Position numbers and translations under genes: made by a program. The notes under the pieces are model-generated. The model had not been told where the DNA came from. It did not search any database and was given only the letters and a program-made list of their open reading frames with translations. Positions 11,974-25,267 of a stretch of DNA of 64,000 bases are shown piece by piece. Source of the stretch: Gonatopus flavifemur (taxonomy: Eukaryota > Arthropoda > Insecta > Hymenoptera > Dryinidae); assembly GCA_018340375.1 (NCBI GenBank), contig JAFFJZ010000003.1:17608001-17672000 (forward strand), in the 5' to 3' direction. The number at the start of each line of letters is the position of its first letter. Positions within the stretch are counted from its first letter, which is position 1.

Positions 11974-13979
11974 TGAAATCATACAATTATATTTAGGTTC
12001 CTACGTGTACCATTGTAATTATGAACGTATCCATATACTTTGACTTTGCATTGGAAACTAGATTACAAATAATCAATTCAACGTCTGTTGTATTATCGAT
12101 ATAAGATGGAGAACATTTTGCTCGCGTTCATGAAGGAATAACATTAACTCATCTGCCCTGCAGTATAGATTTGTTTCAATTCTTCAGAAAATTGAGATAA
12201 TCATCAAACTTTGAAACGATAGAGGTCAAAGAATAATATTCTGGAAGAATATTGAGTTGAATTGCGAAACTTATATGCTAGAATTTAATTGAAAAAGGAA
12301 AAAGAGAAAATTATAATGAGCACCGTTATTGACAATCCTATATTAGGGAACTTCTTGGTCATATTCCCCAACGAGAAACGCAAGTCAATCGTTATGAATC
12401 TTCACTGAATTATTTATAGAGATTGCTTTTAATTAACTTGCTAGAGTATCGTTCTGATAAAATAGATCAGGAAAGTAGATATTAGGTTTGAAAAAAGTAT
12501 ATTGGAACAAGTTTCTGGTATATCCAAATGCATCATTCTGCGAATAATCGATATTTCTCACGTAAGAAATCTGTTTGTATGAAAATAAGTTGACTCCACG
12601 ATAATGATATATGCCGAGAAGTTTACCAAGAGATCGAGTTTGCTCCAATAAATACCGATAGAATATACACGTTCTTTTTTACATCTTTTCAAACTTCCAT
12701 CAGAATTCCATATTACAAGTTATTTTTCAAGAATACGTGTCAACTTATTTATTGGTAATTTCAAGGAAATGCAGTACAGAATAAATAATGGGTACTGCCA
12801 CTTGCACGAAAATTCATCGATGGTTGTTTTTCTATAAAAAATTATTTTTGATTTATTCAAACTTATATTGAATTTTTATACAACATATAGAGATGGATTT
12901 TCATTAAAAAATGATGATTTCATGATGATGAGTTCTCCCTCCCAGAAAACTTGATAAATTGTTTTCTTACATTCAAAGTCAATGTATAATTCTCAATGCA
13001 CTCAATATTCGATTATGATAAACTTGATGAACGATTCCGTATAGCAATATAAATATTCCCATTCAATCTGCCAGTCAATTTGTGTATTCCCCATCAAGAC
13101 ATCGTTGTAATAATTTACATTTTTTAATTACATCAAGATAATTATCGATCGTATCGATCGCAGTTATTTTCCTTTCAATACGGTGTTTGCGAGTGCACAC
13201 AGAACTAATGATTTGTGAAACAAGAACAACAGCGTTAACGGACAATGTCAAAACATATCCTCGCGTATCAACTCATCAGAGAGGAACAAGTATTATGAGC
13301 ACTGAGCAAAAAGGTTTATTTATACTCAACAAAAGTATATTTGCTTATAGGGGAATAAATATTCGATTGAATCAAATATATTTTGTGAATAATAAACAAG
13401 CGATGTACGTTTGTTAACTATGAATGAACCTTTTTCTCAGTGAAGATATCCCAGAATTATCCAATGAAATAAGTTGATTCTCATTTCTAAACGTATGTGA
13501 ATTTTGATTAATTTTTGAGGATGAATAAAATTTGCATTGCCCAATGAAATATCAACAAAGCTTTTGATTAAAACATATTGATGGTTGAAATGTTTCGATA
13601 TATTTTGCATGGAATTGTTGATGGATAATTATTTCACGCTGTTTATTATCTCGGCCTTTGCTTGATTGATTGATTGAGAGGTTTGAAAATATTCAATTTA
13701 TGAACTGTGAGTTGTGATTCATGTATGTGGAGCATTCGTTTGACCATTTTGTTTCCCAACAGATGGGTTTTTATTCTCTTCAGAAGACAAAATTGAACAG
13801 CAATTCACGACAGTCGTCGTTCGATAAATCTTTTTCAAGAGAAATTAATATTTAATTGACCCTTAGGAGAAAAGTTTTCTAACAAAAAATTCAAACCATT
13901 TTTTCGTGGTTACAGTTATTCGGCAAAGTGCGATTAGTCTTCTGTTTTTTTTACCCTCCCTGTTGTGAAATCCTAATCA
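11974..13979. other. Intronic DNA, nothing recognised
   Basis: This stretch is immediately upstream of the TM3 exon on the sense strand. I see no repeats or coding signal beyond the acceptor. Confidence 0.5.
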
Positions 13980-14205
13980 ATCCAGATAAAACCTCATCGA
14001 TCCAGTTTCAAATACAAATATCAAACCCTATAAACTTCTGGGTAGTATGTGCTTTGATGGGATTTGATAAGAGAACCTGTTGGCGTTAGATTGAATCCCA
14101 TCAAAACTTCATGAGCCTTGTAAAATCCCATAAAGTTCCATGAATATTGTTACAAATACACATATCAAACCTCATGGAAACTGAATTGAAATCCATCAAA
14201 TCGAC
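13980..14205. repeat. Degenerate internally repeated segment
   Basis: AAATACAAATATCAAACCCT at 14010 recurs as CAAATACACATATCAAACCT at 14153. Words of the type ATGGGATTTGAT and ATCCCATCAAA alternate in opposite orientations between them. It is probably a decayed inverted-repeat element. Confidence 0.4.
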
Positions 14206-15338
14206 CTATGTGGTTTTGAGGGAATTTTACATTAGATTTTCCATTGCCACAATTTTGGTTCAGTGTGTATCGAATCGATACACGTTCTTTCTAAATCCAT
14301 CTCTTATTGAAGATATTATTTTTTCGAGAATAAAACATAAGTCAATACTGTTCGCACTCGATTCACAGACTTTAATGAGCGAGAGATTCAAAGATTCAAT
14401 GGATAACGATCTCTGCAATTCAAACCTTTCACTTTGTCCAAACGATATCAGAAAACGCGAAGGGCCATTCAAACCATGAAAGGGGACAGAAAGGCTGATT
14501 ATCAATTCACTTGGTTTACGAAATTTTCAGAAGCGTCTTACACGGAAAGAAAAAAGTTATCAATATTTGAAGAACATTTATTTAGAAGAATTCAAAGAGA
14601 AAGAGCCTCGCTGAAGAATGTTTCTCAAAATACTGAAGAAAAATTCAGAAAAGGGTTTAATATTTCGTGTACAATTGTTCAACAGTCAATCCTAATAGAA
14701 ATTGTGTGTACATTAAACACATTGAAAATTCCACGTGATATTAAGTCAAATTGTTTTTCTTTTACGAACAAAGAAACTGATTATAAAAAGATAATGTGTG
14801 AATCAGGCTAAACCTTTCAATCGCCATCTACTTTTGAAAATTATTTTCAATGGATTATTATTATTTTGCTCAATAGAGCTTATAATTATCTATTTCGTTT
14901 CATTTATAGTTCTGACATGATTGTTGAATAATTTCTGTGTAGCAATAAATACGTTCGATGTAAAACGGGTCGCTCTAATGAGGTGTGATAAAAATTTTAA
15001 TAAGACGTAAGCTTTTGATGTATTATGTCACATTCCGGAGAAATTTCATCAATTTTCTACTACTAGCATATAATCGTCCATCTCATTTACAAGTATGTTA
15101 ATGCGGTTTCCCTGTCATTTGCCGATAGATTTATTATTGTCGAAGAAGCAGCATTTAGCGTTCAAATGATTAGTATGTTTTTTCTTCTCACTATTCGTTC
15201 ATGCAAGCAGGTTAATTATATGTTGGAAAGAATATGTGATAAAATTATACACTTGACACGCATTTTTGAATTCGATTATTCATATGAGTTGATTGAGTGT
15301 AAATTTAAAAAAATATACCGTAAATTATGAAATCTCAA

Positions 15339-15420
15339 CACGGAAAAAATAAAATGGAGAAATTTACTTTGTAGGATGACAATGCGCCACTTCAAGTCTT
15401 TGAACGGAAATTTCTACATC
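15339..15420. mobile_element. Partial copy of the family a MITE
   Basis: From the CACGGAAAAAAT terminus this segment matches one arm of the element at 904-1136, including AGGATGACAA and the diverged CACTTCAAGTCTTTGAACGG. Only one arm is visible, so it is truncated or the second arm has decayed. Confidence 0.6.
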
Positions 15421-15579
15421 ATAAGAGTAGAATCTATTTCTAAAACAAGATACACGCATATCAGTGAAACAATGTTTGATAAGATTCATCCATGAGTGTG
15501 GTAAAGTACGAAACCAAATAAGTCAAATTCACTATAAAGAATTTTTGTGAATATCACGAGAGATTCAGAGAGAGCCAGA

Positions 15580-15925
15580 GTTGATGAATGGTCTGGTACT
15601 GGCAAGATTGTATTTGCCAGACTATGACTGAAATGATTGTTTGTATTCCGGATCATTACTATGATTTCAACTGGCATCATCTGTTCGATATATTCCAAAC
15701 AGTGTTTGTTCGCGGGTACAGAGAGTCTAGAGCCAGTTTTGAACTGGTGCTACTTGGGCGATGATGTAATGCCAGAGTTCTACCATATTAAGCGCACATA
15801 AGAGAACGGTACCGACTCGGTTGTCAATTTTATACTGGCTCTTTTGTAAAATTATGTTATCATGTTGACTTCTTGTCAATTTTGATAGCTTTGGATTCGC
15901 CAGTACTGAGCCAATATAGGTCCGC
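15580..15925. repeat. ACTGG/CCAGT word-rich block
   Basis: Repeated GGTACTGGC, GAACTGGTG, ATACTGGCT and GCCAGTACTG words occur in both orientations, including CTGGCAAGATTGTATTTGCC. It resembles in style, and perhaps in origin, the CAGTACTGG block at 35486-35916. Confidence 0.4.
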
Positions 15926-15974
15926 GAATGACCCTCTCCCCTGAAACAAAAATTTCTTCCCACCAAATGAATAG

Positions 15975-16152
15975 TTTATTTGTCCTCTCTCCATAAAATA
16001 TTTCTTAGGATTAATGAAATACTTAATCGAATCAAATAAAGGAATGCTTGCCCCAAATAAGTTGATCTTCTAAATAAATAATTTATTCGCCACAAGTAAT
16101 CAGTTTTTGAATCTAATTCAATATTTAATTTTATGGAGAGAGGAGAAATAAA
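15975..16152. mobile_element. Inverted-repeat MITE-like element (178 bp)
   Basis: The left arm TTTATTTGTCCTCTCTCCAT is answered by ATGGAGAGAGGAGAAATAAA at the right end. The interior is AT-rich with no ORF. The arms are about 25 bp. Confidence 0.6.
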
Positions 16153-19100
16153 TATTTTTTCCAGTGTACTGGGATAACATTGTTCTTCCAATCTCCAACT
16201 CTTAACAAACAATGGTGAAACACAAGCGAAATGACAACACTGGTGCAGCACTGTCTATTAGCACTTCACTCAGTGCTGATAATTAATTTCATTAGTAAAA
16301 TTTGTTGCAACAAAACTAATAAAATAACATTGAATGATATATTTAAAGCCGAAATTCTCCACGGCACAGGAATTGAATTCGTCATATTGGGGGCGTATTA
16401 CTCGTATGAAATGTTATAAACCATCAACAATCATTCTAAAATGTTTCCCAATTTATTTTTTCCAATTTTTCCGAAATCAAACCGCGACCAGCAAACAGCG
16501 TGGGATGAGTAATGAATCAAAATTGGCAAATCGTTGTTAAATATTGACAATTATAATATTTGAACAGTCGTTAAATCAATCTCGTTTTAATCTTGGTGTA
16601 ACATAACTGTGCCGATTTTTGCGCTATGCTTCTTTCTAGGATTATAAAATAAGAGATTTTACATAAGAAACTTTGAAACTCTCTTGGAAATTCTCAGATA
16701 TCTTGAACGTGTGTATTTCAAAATACTTAATTACCCAAATATTTGAAATTCCTGTAATGCACGTCTATTATTCGCACGATAACGACAACGATGTGTTCGA
16801 ACCTTGGTGAAATTCTAAACACTATCATGTCTCCCTACACCTGTTATCGTACATCACATCGTACATTCATTCAACATTCAGCATTGTACGCTGTCGAGAC
16901 GAAATATCTTGTGGAACGCATCAGTTTTTTTTTTCTTTTTTTCACGCCGAGTGATGTTACATTCTTGTTTTTTCATACAAACCGCACCATTGTACTCGTC
17001 TTTCGACAAATATTGCGACTCGTAACATTTGGAATATAAAAAATGAGCTATGACAACAATGTTATAATCTACATATCAGATTCCCTTAATTTTCCTTGAA
17101 AAACCAATCCTTGGAGGAACTTGTGAGAGCAAAAAATATTATTATACGAATCGTTTCGTTTATCGTTGTATATCATGAGGAGGGTTGTTTTTATCAAAGG
17201 ATATAATGATGTGGATAATATTTTCAACGAATTCGAAGTGTAAATAGGAGGGAAAGCTAAAAATCACGGTTCAAAGATGGAAAAAAATTATTCTATTTAT
17301 CAACAATTATTAATACACTCATATAGGCGTTACTTTTAGTTTCTCGGACTTTCGTTTTTTGCGTTAGAATGTAACGGATGTGACCTTTCACGGAGAACCA
17401 ATTTTCTTATGGAAAGACATTAGAGGTCGTTAAGAGTTGTTTATCGTGTCATATATTATGGAGTGCTTACAGAACCTCGGAGAAGAATACGTACTTTGTA
17501 CAGTAATTTATTTTGTCTTCAATTTTTGAAGACATCGTAATCAGTTCTCGTTTAATCAATATCGATTGGATCCCTATTGAAATATCAATTCCATTACATG
17601 TTGAGCATAGGATTTCACTTAAGACCATGGTCCGTGCCGTGTGACCAGTTTCCTGCTATCGATTAATGTACCGTCTTAACGTTTTGAAAACTGGGATTGA
17701 CATGGATAAATAGCATCATCGACAGAACTATCAACGCGAAGAGTCTATTGAAAATTTTTGTTGAATTATTAAATGAACTCCTAATCCAAATTCCTGTAAG
17801 ACTAGAAATAACTAGAAAGGATAGAAATAACGTTCATGCGCATGTTTCCCAACTGATATCTTAACTTCCAACAGGATTGTAATAAATTACCGTACATTCA
17901 GGGTTTCTCCCGTCGTCGTACCGAAAGTATAACATCGCGATTGCCGTATAAATATAATGATTCATCCTACGTGAATTTTTTTATGTACATCTTATTCATT
18001 CTACATTGAAGTAAAATTTAATTCCAACGCTTTTGAAGTTGAATGAAGGAGAAACAATACTTTTCCCTCAACCCAGGGCGGCGCCGCGACAAGAATGATG
18101 GCATCAAATCATACCCTCCGCAAAACTTTTACATAGTAAAACTCTAAGAGGTTTCAATCACGGAGTACAGAACATGAAATTTTATACGACTCGCTTGAAG
18201 CGGTTCACAAAAAATATACGAAGGATTTCTTAAATGAAGAAAAAGCTCATGGATGTGATTTGTCAATCGACGAAATGAACTTTCGATGTAGATTCTACAA
18301 AATATAGGTTCAGACTTTATATCGCGTCTACAATTTTTTTCATTTCAACGGAGAAACAAAGAAAGATCATGGTTTGTAAATTTAAACAAATTCAAATTTC
18401 GATACACCTGGAAGCGTCGTTTTATGTATCAAAGATTTTGTATTGGAAAATATATGTTGGATGAATTCTTTCGGTGAACAGAAGAAAGTGCCCAAGAAAG
18501 AAGAAGAATGTGATGAATTATGAACGTCGGTGACGGAGGATAATCGATTGTGATAATATATGAGCTTCTGCGTGGGTAGTTGTTCAAAAATCCTCCAAAG
18601 CGTCGTTCTCTTGGTCATTCGATACATCGACGGCGCTACTCGCGCCAACGAATATTATATTTCGTGTCTAAAACAGAATCTAACCGAATATGCAAACTGT
18701 ATCCACGTATCGCAAATGTATCGTGATTTACGTTCACTTATCGATTCGGTATGAAATGATCTAAGAATTCATTATCGGAATGAAATCCTGCTGGGATTGT
18801 GGTTCTCTCCTATCAATCTGTATGAAAATTTCAAAGTTCGAGAGTATAGTGTTAATCCTGTTACACAGTAAATCGTCTATATTTTCATGGGATTGACGTT
18901 GAGAAATGATCGTATTTACATCAACGTGAAAGAAAATATGTACTTTGCGTGATGTGTGATAAAACTCTCAATGAATCTTCCAAAGTAAAATCGTACAAAT
19001 AGTACAGGGAGGTGTATAAAAAGATACAAATTCAAAGCTCTATAAATAGTTCTTGTTATGTCATAAATTACGGTGTAAAAGTAGGTATCAACGATCATGG

Positions 19101-22085
19101 CGGGATGGTTATTAATGGTCGTGTTGAATTCAATATTGTCAAGCTGTGGATTTTCGTTGTTCAATGCATCGACGGATTTTATTGATTACCCTTAACATAT
19201 AAATTTCAAAGTATGAATTATATTAGAACTTTTTCTTTTTTTTATTTGAGGGATCAATGATTGTATTGTGAAGGATTCAAACGCAATAATTCTCACCTGT
19301 AACTCGACTTGAAGAAGTCTATTTTGGTTTGAAAGGATCGAAGAATTGCTACAGCTGGATCAGAACAATATACAGCGAAGCTTTATTCTTAAGATACTTG
19401 CTACAATGTAGACTTTGAGGATTCATTCTTGAATTTCGTATAAATGATTTCAAGTCCCTGACATTATAAAAAGAATTCTAATGAATCAAAGATAATCCAT
19501 GCACTTCACTTTTTTCTTTCTGGATCTGATCGAAGGATTTTCTTAGATTTATATGGACTGTTTCAAATGTAACCTCGCGACTTAATGAATTATTCCAACG
19601 AACGTTTGGGCAATTTAATTCGTAGCACCAATTGAAATCCAAAACAAAATTGTTCCTTTGTTTTTCTATAACGTTCTATGATGTCTTCCTCAATCTACGA
19701 GATAGTACGTTAATTTTCGCTAACCAAGCATCATGAACATGAACTCATACACACTCTAAAAGACAAAAATCGGTTGGCTGTTCCTTGAATATTTTCCCTT
19801 GCAAAAAAGAATCCAATTCACTCGTCTAGACCCTTATAACTCTTCTCTACTGTACCTAGTATTCAACTCACGCACATTCAGACTTTTTCAAGCGGCTCTC
19901 GAGGGCAGTGGCATTGAGCAAATTTGTCTGTCGACTATTACCGAGTTGAGAATTTCCCCTATGAAACACAAAACAAGAGTAATAAAGAGATAACAAATAA
20001 AATATCATTTCTCTTGAATCGTGTTCATCACGAGGTTCGTGAAAAATGTTTTGTTTTCCCTTCTACGATTATAAAAACTCCATCATTTCACATGAAAAAC
20101 TGAATCTCGATCGAAAAAAATTCCTTGAGAAAATTTTATCGTATTAATTTATGTATGTTCCAACGGTTTGAAGATACGAAAAACTTGAAACCTCTTTCAA
20201 ACTCTATCTATAACCAGTGATTAGATATCGTTATTACCGCATTACAATGGACACGCAATTTCAGATTACCATATACAAATACAGGTTAAAAGTTTCATCG
20301 ACCTTGCGCCTTTTCTCTTATCGAGGATAAAATCGCACGTGACGTAATCAAGCGTAGGAAAACGAGCCCTCTCAGGAGCTTCTTATGGTCTTTTGAATGT
20401 GATATCACGAAGATGAGGAGAATGACGAAGTTGTAACGCGAAACTCCTTGAAGAACATGAGCATTCGTTAGCGCCGTCGCTCATAGATACTAGAAATTTC
20501 ATAACGGGTGATTCATTACAGACAAAAACCCTTGCAACATTCTTTTACCAATTTTCCGTAACGATTCATATTATGAAGATTCCAGGTTCGAATCTGTTGA
20601 TCACAATTGAAACAGTATTGATCAATTAGAATTCATTTGGCACCTACTTTCTTCACAAACCTGCATGTTTACCTTCTGGACAGAATCATAAATCAACGCA
20701 GAGTGTAAATTATCGATTGCAACATGCCATAATACACATCTGCATTTTTCAATCATTCCTTCATAAACATTATATCTCGACTCATTTTTATTTTAATCAT
20801 TCTCTCTCATTATTCTACAAGAAATGACGCATATATCTCGAATAATTCATATTCAGGTTTCAACTTTCTGGTTTTTACTTTGTACTTCGAATAACGTGAT
20901 ATTATTCATCAAAGCGGAACATCATCAACGTCGTATTTTTATTCTCTCTCATACGTTCCAACAATTTAGTTTCTTTCAAATACGTTCCCAGTTGATGCAT
21001 TCATTTTTGTATAAAGAAAAGTTGAATATCAAACAACATAGAGAGACCTTCGTATCCGGATTCAATGCAACCCTGCGTGTGGGAATGTAGGAAAATTATT
21101 CTCAATTCACAGCATGTTTGATAATAGTCGAGATTGAATTTTAAAGATCTCCAAATACAAACTTACATAGCGAATGATATGTGTAAATTGAGAAAGAAAT
21201 TTTGTCATAACAGAAAACTACGCGTTTCAAAGTTCAAATTATGAAGATGAATTTTATATTCATTGAGGTTCAATTTCGAACGTTGAATGCATAATTCATC
21301 AACCTGGGAAAAAGTTTTCCAACTGGAAGGGGTTGCGAACTTGACAAAAGGATATCGTTTTCTCCTTTATTCCTGCTCTCGAATGAAACTATTCAATACT
21401 TCTTTTTATGGGATTCGAGGAATCGGGTTACAATTCTGATTATCGATTTCTCCCAATTGTCGAATATTTTCATACAAATATACAAACAGTTAAATAAAAA
21501 AAAACTCACAATAATGCGTAGGGGGTTTGAAAACGTGATCAAAAGATAGTATCAGACTGAAAATGAAAATTCATTTTTCTTGTATTATTCTACATGAAAT
21601 TACGACTCTCGTCATAGAATTTCGATCAACAATGAATGTTCGCAATTATGATATTAATGAAAAAGAATATCGATGATTTAGAAACCGCTTTGAGGTATTA
21701 TACGATCAAATCTCGCATCGTCAGATTTTCAATTCAACCATTCCTCGCTATAAAGTCTCACGCCCACATTTATAAAAGAACTCTTATACATGCTTTTTTT
21801 ACAATGAAAAATGCATACAATTTTTTGTGTCAGGATGATAATAAGATACCACAATGACGTAAGAGAATTCTTTATGCTTTTCGATGTGGAGCTTTTCAAG
21901 TGTTTTTTTCATAACGATCTTGGAGGGAATAATGATACATTCAGGATATCTAATGAATCAATTTCAATTATCATCGAAAAACTGTTTTTCAGACTGCCTT
22001 TCTCCAACTCAAATACACCAAGGGAAAAAAGAAGGGAAAATTATATAAAAGAGCACAAATTTCACATGTTTTAAAGTGATTTCCG
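16153..22085. other. Intronic DNA, nothing recognised
   Basis: Low-complexity AT-rich sequence with frames of at most about 90 codons. I saw no shared repeat family and no credible exon in this block. Confidence 0.45.
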
Positions 22086-22285
22086 GCGTGGTACGAAAAA
22101 ACATTGTAAATTTTATATTCCGAAGAAATTTTTAAGCCTACACCGTAAACATTACATTTTCGAAAGACAACGCGGAAAATTGAATGCAGGCACGATAAAT
22201 GTTACATTCTCAGCAGGCAACACAGAGAATTCAACGCCAACCCTATAAAGCTTACATTTTTCGCGGACAATCCTTTGCTCAATGT
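22086..22285. repeat. Tandem array, 50-bp period, four diverged units
   Basis: Three clear units begin at 22136, 22186 and 22236, and a weaker one at 22086. Each carries a TAAANNTTACATTYTC-type core followed by a GACAACGCGG- or GGCAACACAG-like block. A possible fifth, shorter trace follows at 22286-22335. Confidence 0.65.
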
Positions 22286-22423
22286 GGATAGCGGGTAAAA
22301 TATACTATTTGTATCGTCAGAATGTAAAGTTTACACTTTCCTGTAAGGAACAATGCACTAAGGGTTTGGTAATCAATGCTCTCATAAATAATATAAATTG
22401 GAATTACTTTTTCAATCCAGGGT

Positions 22424-22943
22424 GATTAAAAATCCGCGAACCGTACTGCACAAGCATATTCTAAGAAAAAGAAACAAAAAGATTTTCCCTTTTATAAAAT
22501 CTTGTGAAACACTCAGTCTTGGAGCTGACTTTAGTTATCCTTACAGCAAAAATTATGCTTCGTCCAAAAGATTTCCACCAGATGCCTGAAAAATGTTTTA
22601 TGCAACCGTTTTCATTGTCTTTGAGATGTCTTCATTTAAGGAATCTGAAAGAGGGCCCAAAACGAAAACATCTTAGCGGCAGTGAAAAATGTTACATGAG
22701 ACATCTTTTATACATCCGGTAGAAATCTTTTAGACGAAACAAAATTTCTGCTGTATGGTTAATCAAGTGGCAACTATACACAAGTATAATGTTTGATCAT
22801 TAAAGAAGCCGACGTACTCGCCACTTGGATGATTTACTTGTTTCGTTCATAACTCAAAAATCACAACATTATGCTCAAAGAAAAATCTTTTCATTCTTTT
22901 CCTGAAGAGTATGCCCGTGGAGTACAGTCCGAAATTTTAAATC
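22424..22943. mobile_element. Foldback element of about 520 bp with nested inverted repeats
   Basis: The outer arms are 22436-22488 (CCGTACTGCACAAGCATATT) and, inverted, 22881-22935 (ATGCCCGTGGAGTACAGTCC). A second inverted pair sits inside: AAAAGATTTCCACCAGATG at 22566 against CATCCGGTAGAAATCTTTT at 22714. No protein is encoded. Confidence 0.65.
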
Positions 22944-23416
22944 CCCTTGTGTAGTGCCTAGTAAATATTTCTCCCCTCGATATTTCAAACGTTCGTTATG
23001 TTCTGTAAAAAAGTATGAAAAAAATTCTCTAATCTTTGAGTTTTGGATATCTTGTAGATGTCTTAGAGAAAACATAATGAATGCTCGAAATGTTGAGAGC
23101 TGTTCGTTTTTTTCCATGTGCGAGCGTTGATATTTTCAAGGCAGCCTCTGACAACTCTGCACTGGAACCGGTTGTTAACAAGCAAACACTGTAAAACTTA
23201 CCTACAAAGTTGAACACATTATGCAACGAAAATGTAATTTCTAACGAGTTTTTAGCATCGACGGAAAATATGTAAAAGTGACAGTACGAACATACGCCAT
23301 TCATATTATCGTGTTTATAACGCGATATTTACATTTCTTGATTGCAGATTCAATATGAAACTGATTATTATAGGGGTGTGTGAACCGTTCAAATTTCGAA
23401 CCGAACCGAACTCCTA

Positions 23417-23590
23417 CACTGAAAAAAAGGCCGGTAACATTAATCGAATATTCAATAATATTTATAAATTATGTTTATAATTATCGAATATTTAATAGAT
23501 ATTATTGATATTTAATTAATGTTATCGAATATTCGATTGGTCATATTCAAGAATATCATTTGATAACTCTGACCTGTCGTTCTTTCAGTG
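23417..23590. mobile_element. TA-flanked MITE, 174 bp, CACTG..CAGTG ends
   Basis: The ends are CACTGAAAAAAAGG and TTCTTTCAGTG, each flanked by TA (23415-23416 and 23591-23592). This fits a Tc1/mariner-type target duplication. The interior is a palindromic run of ATCGAATATT-like words. It sits inside a larger repeat that starts with GGGGTGTGTGAACCGTTC at 23376. Confidence 0.7.
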
Positions 23591-23930
23591 TAATATATCA
23601 GAAATAGAAATATAAAAATGCTGTGCAATAGAAAAAACAATTGCAATCAATGACAAATAATAATTGAGGTCTCCATTATTACTCAAATAATTCCAATATG
23701 TATAGAATATTCTCCGAACGTTTCTAAATTACCCAAACGTTTAATAAACATTCTCAAAATGTTGTACGTACTTTTGGTGCGAATAGAGTAGACTGTTTTG
23801 ATACTGCAACATGCTGCATATGAAACACCACTTTGAAAAATGAATTCATGATGGATTCTGTTTTCATAAATGTATTTCTAATTTAGTTTGGGGTTTGCGA
23901 TTAGACATTTTGAAAGTTGGAAGTAGGTTC

Positions 23931-24250
23931 GAAATTACAAAGTTTGGTTCAACTTGAAAAATATATTTGCAGTTCGGTTCGAGTTCAGTTCGACTTTTTG
24001 AAGTTCGGTTCGGTTTGACTGGGAAAATTTGCAGTTCGGTTCGACTTTTCAAAGTTCGGTTCGGGTTCCTCTCGACTTGAAAAAGATATTTGGAGTTCGG
24101 TTCGACTTTTCAAAGTTCGATTCGATTTGAAAAATATATTTGAGGTTCGGTTCGGGTTCGGTCCAACTTGAAAAATATATTTGGAGTTCGGTTCAAGTTC
24201 GGTTCGACTTGAAAAATATATTTGGAGTTCGGTTCGAGTTGAGTTCGACT
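23931..24250. repeat. GAACC-type tandem array, about 41-46 bp units
   Basis: Units of the form CGACTTGAAAAATATATTTG followed by GAGTTCGGTTC recur seven or eight times with length variation. Minus-strand frames through it encode repetitive RTELEPNSKYIF-like peptides, an artefact of the repeat. Related sequence occurs at 23376-23415 and 38685-38778, both with an AGGGGTGTRTG edge. Confidence 0.75.
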
Positions 24251-24254
24251 GAAA

Positions 24255-24305
24255 AAAAATTACATTTCTTTTCGGTGATATCTTCCGAAAAGAAATGTAA
24301 TTTTT
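24255..24305. repeat. Perfect hairpin, 21-bp stem, 9-nt loop
   Basis: AAAAATTACATTTCTTTTCGG is followed by TGATATCTT and the exact reverse complement. It lies just inside what may be another CACTG-type element ending CTCTCTCAGTG at 24445. Confidence 0.75.
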
Positions 24306-24309
24306 CATA

Positions 24310-25260
24310 ATATATAATGCAATTCCATATTTACACTCTACGATATGAAGAATTATGAATTTCTCTGCTGTATTTACAAAAAAGTTGGTATAGAGTCAAA
24401 AATTACAATGTAAATTGTAATTTTTCTCTTTCATCTCTCTCAGTGTATAACTCTATTAGATGCTATAGTGAATTTCAGACTGTCCGATGCGCATATACGG
24501 TATCAAAGTGGATTTTAAAGTTTGTTGGGAATGGAGTTTCACTTTAATTGTATCAAGTCTTCTAGATTTGGAGATTCAACCTACACATGCAGGGCGTTGG
24601 GAATGTGAATGTATCGTGAAACAGTTTCCATGGGTGTACGATGGGTCAAAAAAAGTACTTCCTCACGTGGATTTTTATGTAATTTCACGGTAGTTCTCAA
24701 AGAACAAGATCCTTTTGCTGTAGATATGAATTAATTATCAAACAGAATTCCCTTGAACATTTATTGAAAATCAAAAAATTGCATCCGTTTCATGCATCAA
24801 TCGAATAAGAAGAAAGTAGTTATAACAATAACTGTTTCCTCGTAATTTCATTGAATGTAACTGCATGCTTAATTTAATTAGCGATAGAAGACCAAACTTT
24901 GGCCACTTAAAATTCATCATAATGATAATTATCCAACGTTAATTTGTCATGCTCAAACACGAATATCGTTGAATATTATTGAATTTCTCTCGGGGTGTAA
25001 TTGTAATGGGATATTCCAACAAGATGTGCCTCGGGCAATGCAGGTATATAAACATTGTATTGAGGAAAGTTCGAAACGACTGCTAATTATATTCACGTAA
25101 CTATTATTGCCTAGAAATATATGACATGAGAAATTGAAATCTGTATTTGCATGGCTACGACATTCTCAACGATTGTTCATCATTCGAGATGATATCACCC
25201 TTGATATCATTTTTTGAGAAATAACTGGATTGAATGTAGCGAAAATCGAAGGATGATGAA
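24310..25260. other. Intronic DNA, nothing recognised
   Basis: Apart from the repeat end at 24445, nothing is visible. A plus-strand frame at 24487-24693 has no exon context. Confidence 0.45.
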
Positions 25261-25267
25261 TGTCAAT

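Noticed and set aside
20580..20620. GGTTCGAATCT as a tRNA B box
   Set aside because: No A box, acceptor stem or cloverleaf can be drawn around it.
23864..24308. Minus-strand frames encoding repeated RTELEPNSKYIF-like units as a repeat protein
   Set aside because: They are translations of the GAACC tandem array, with varying unit lengths and overlapping frames.
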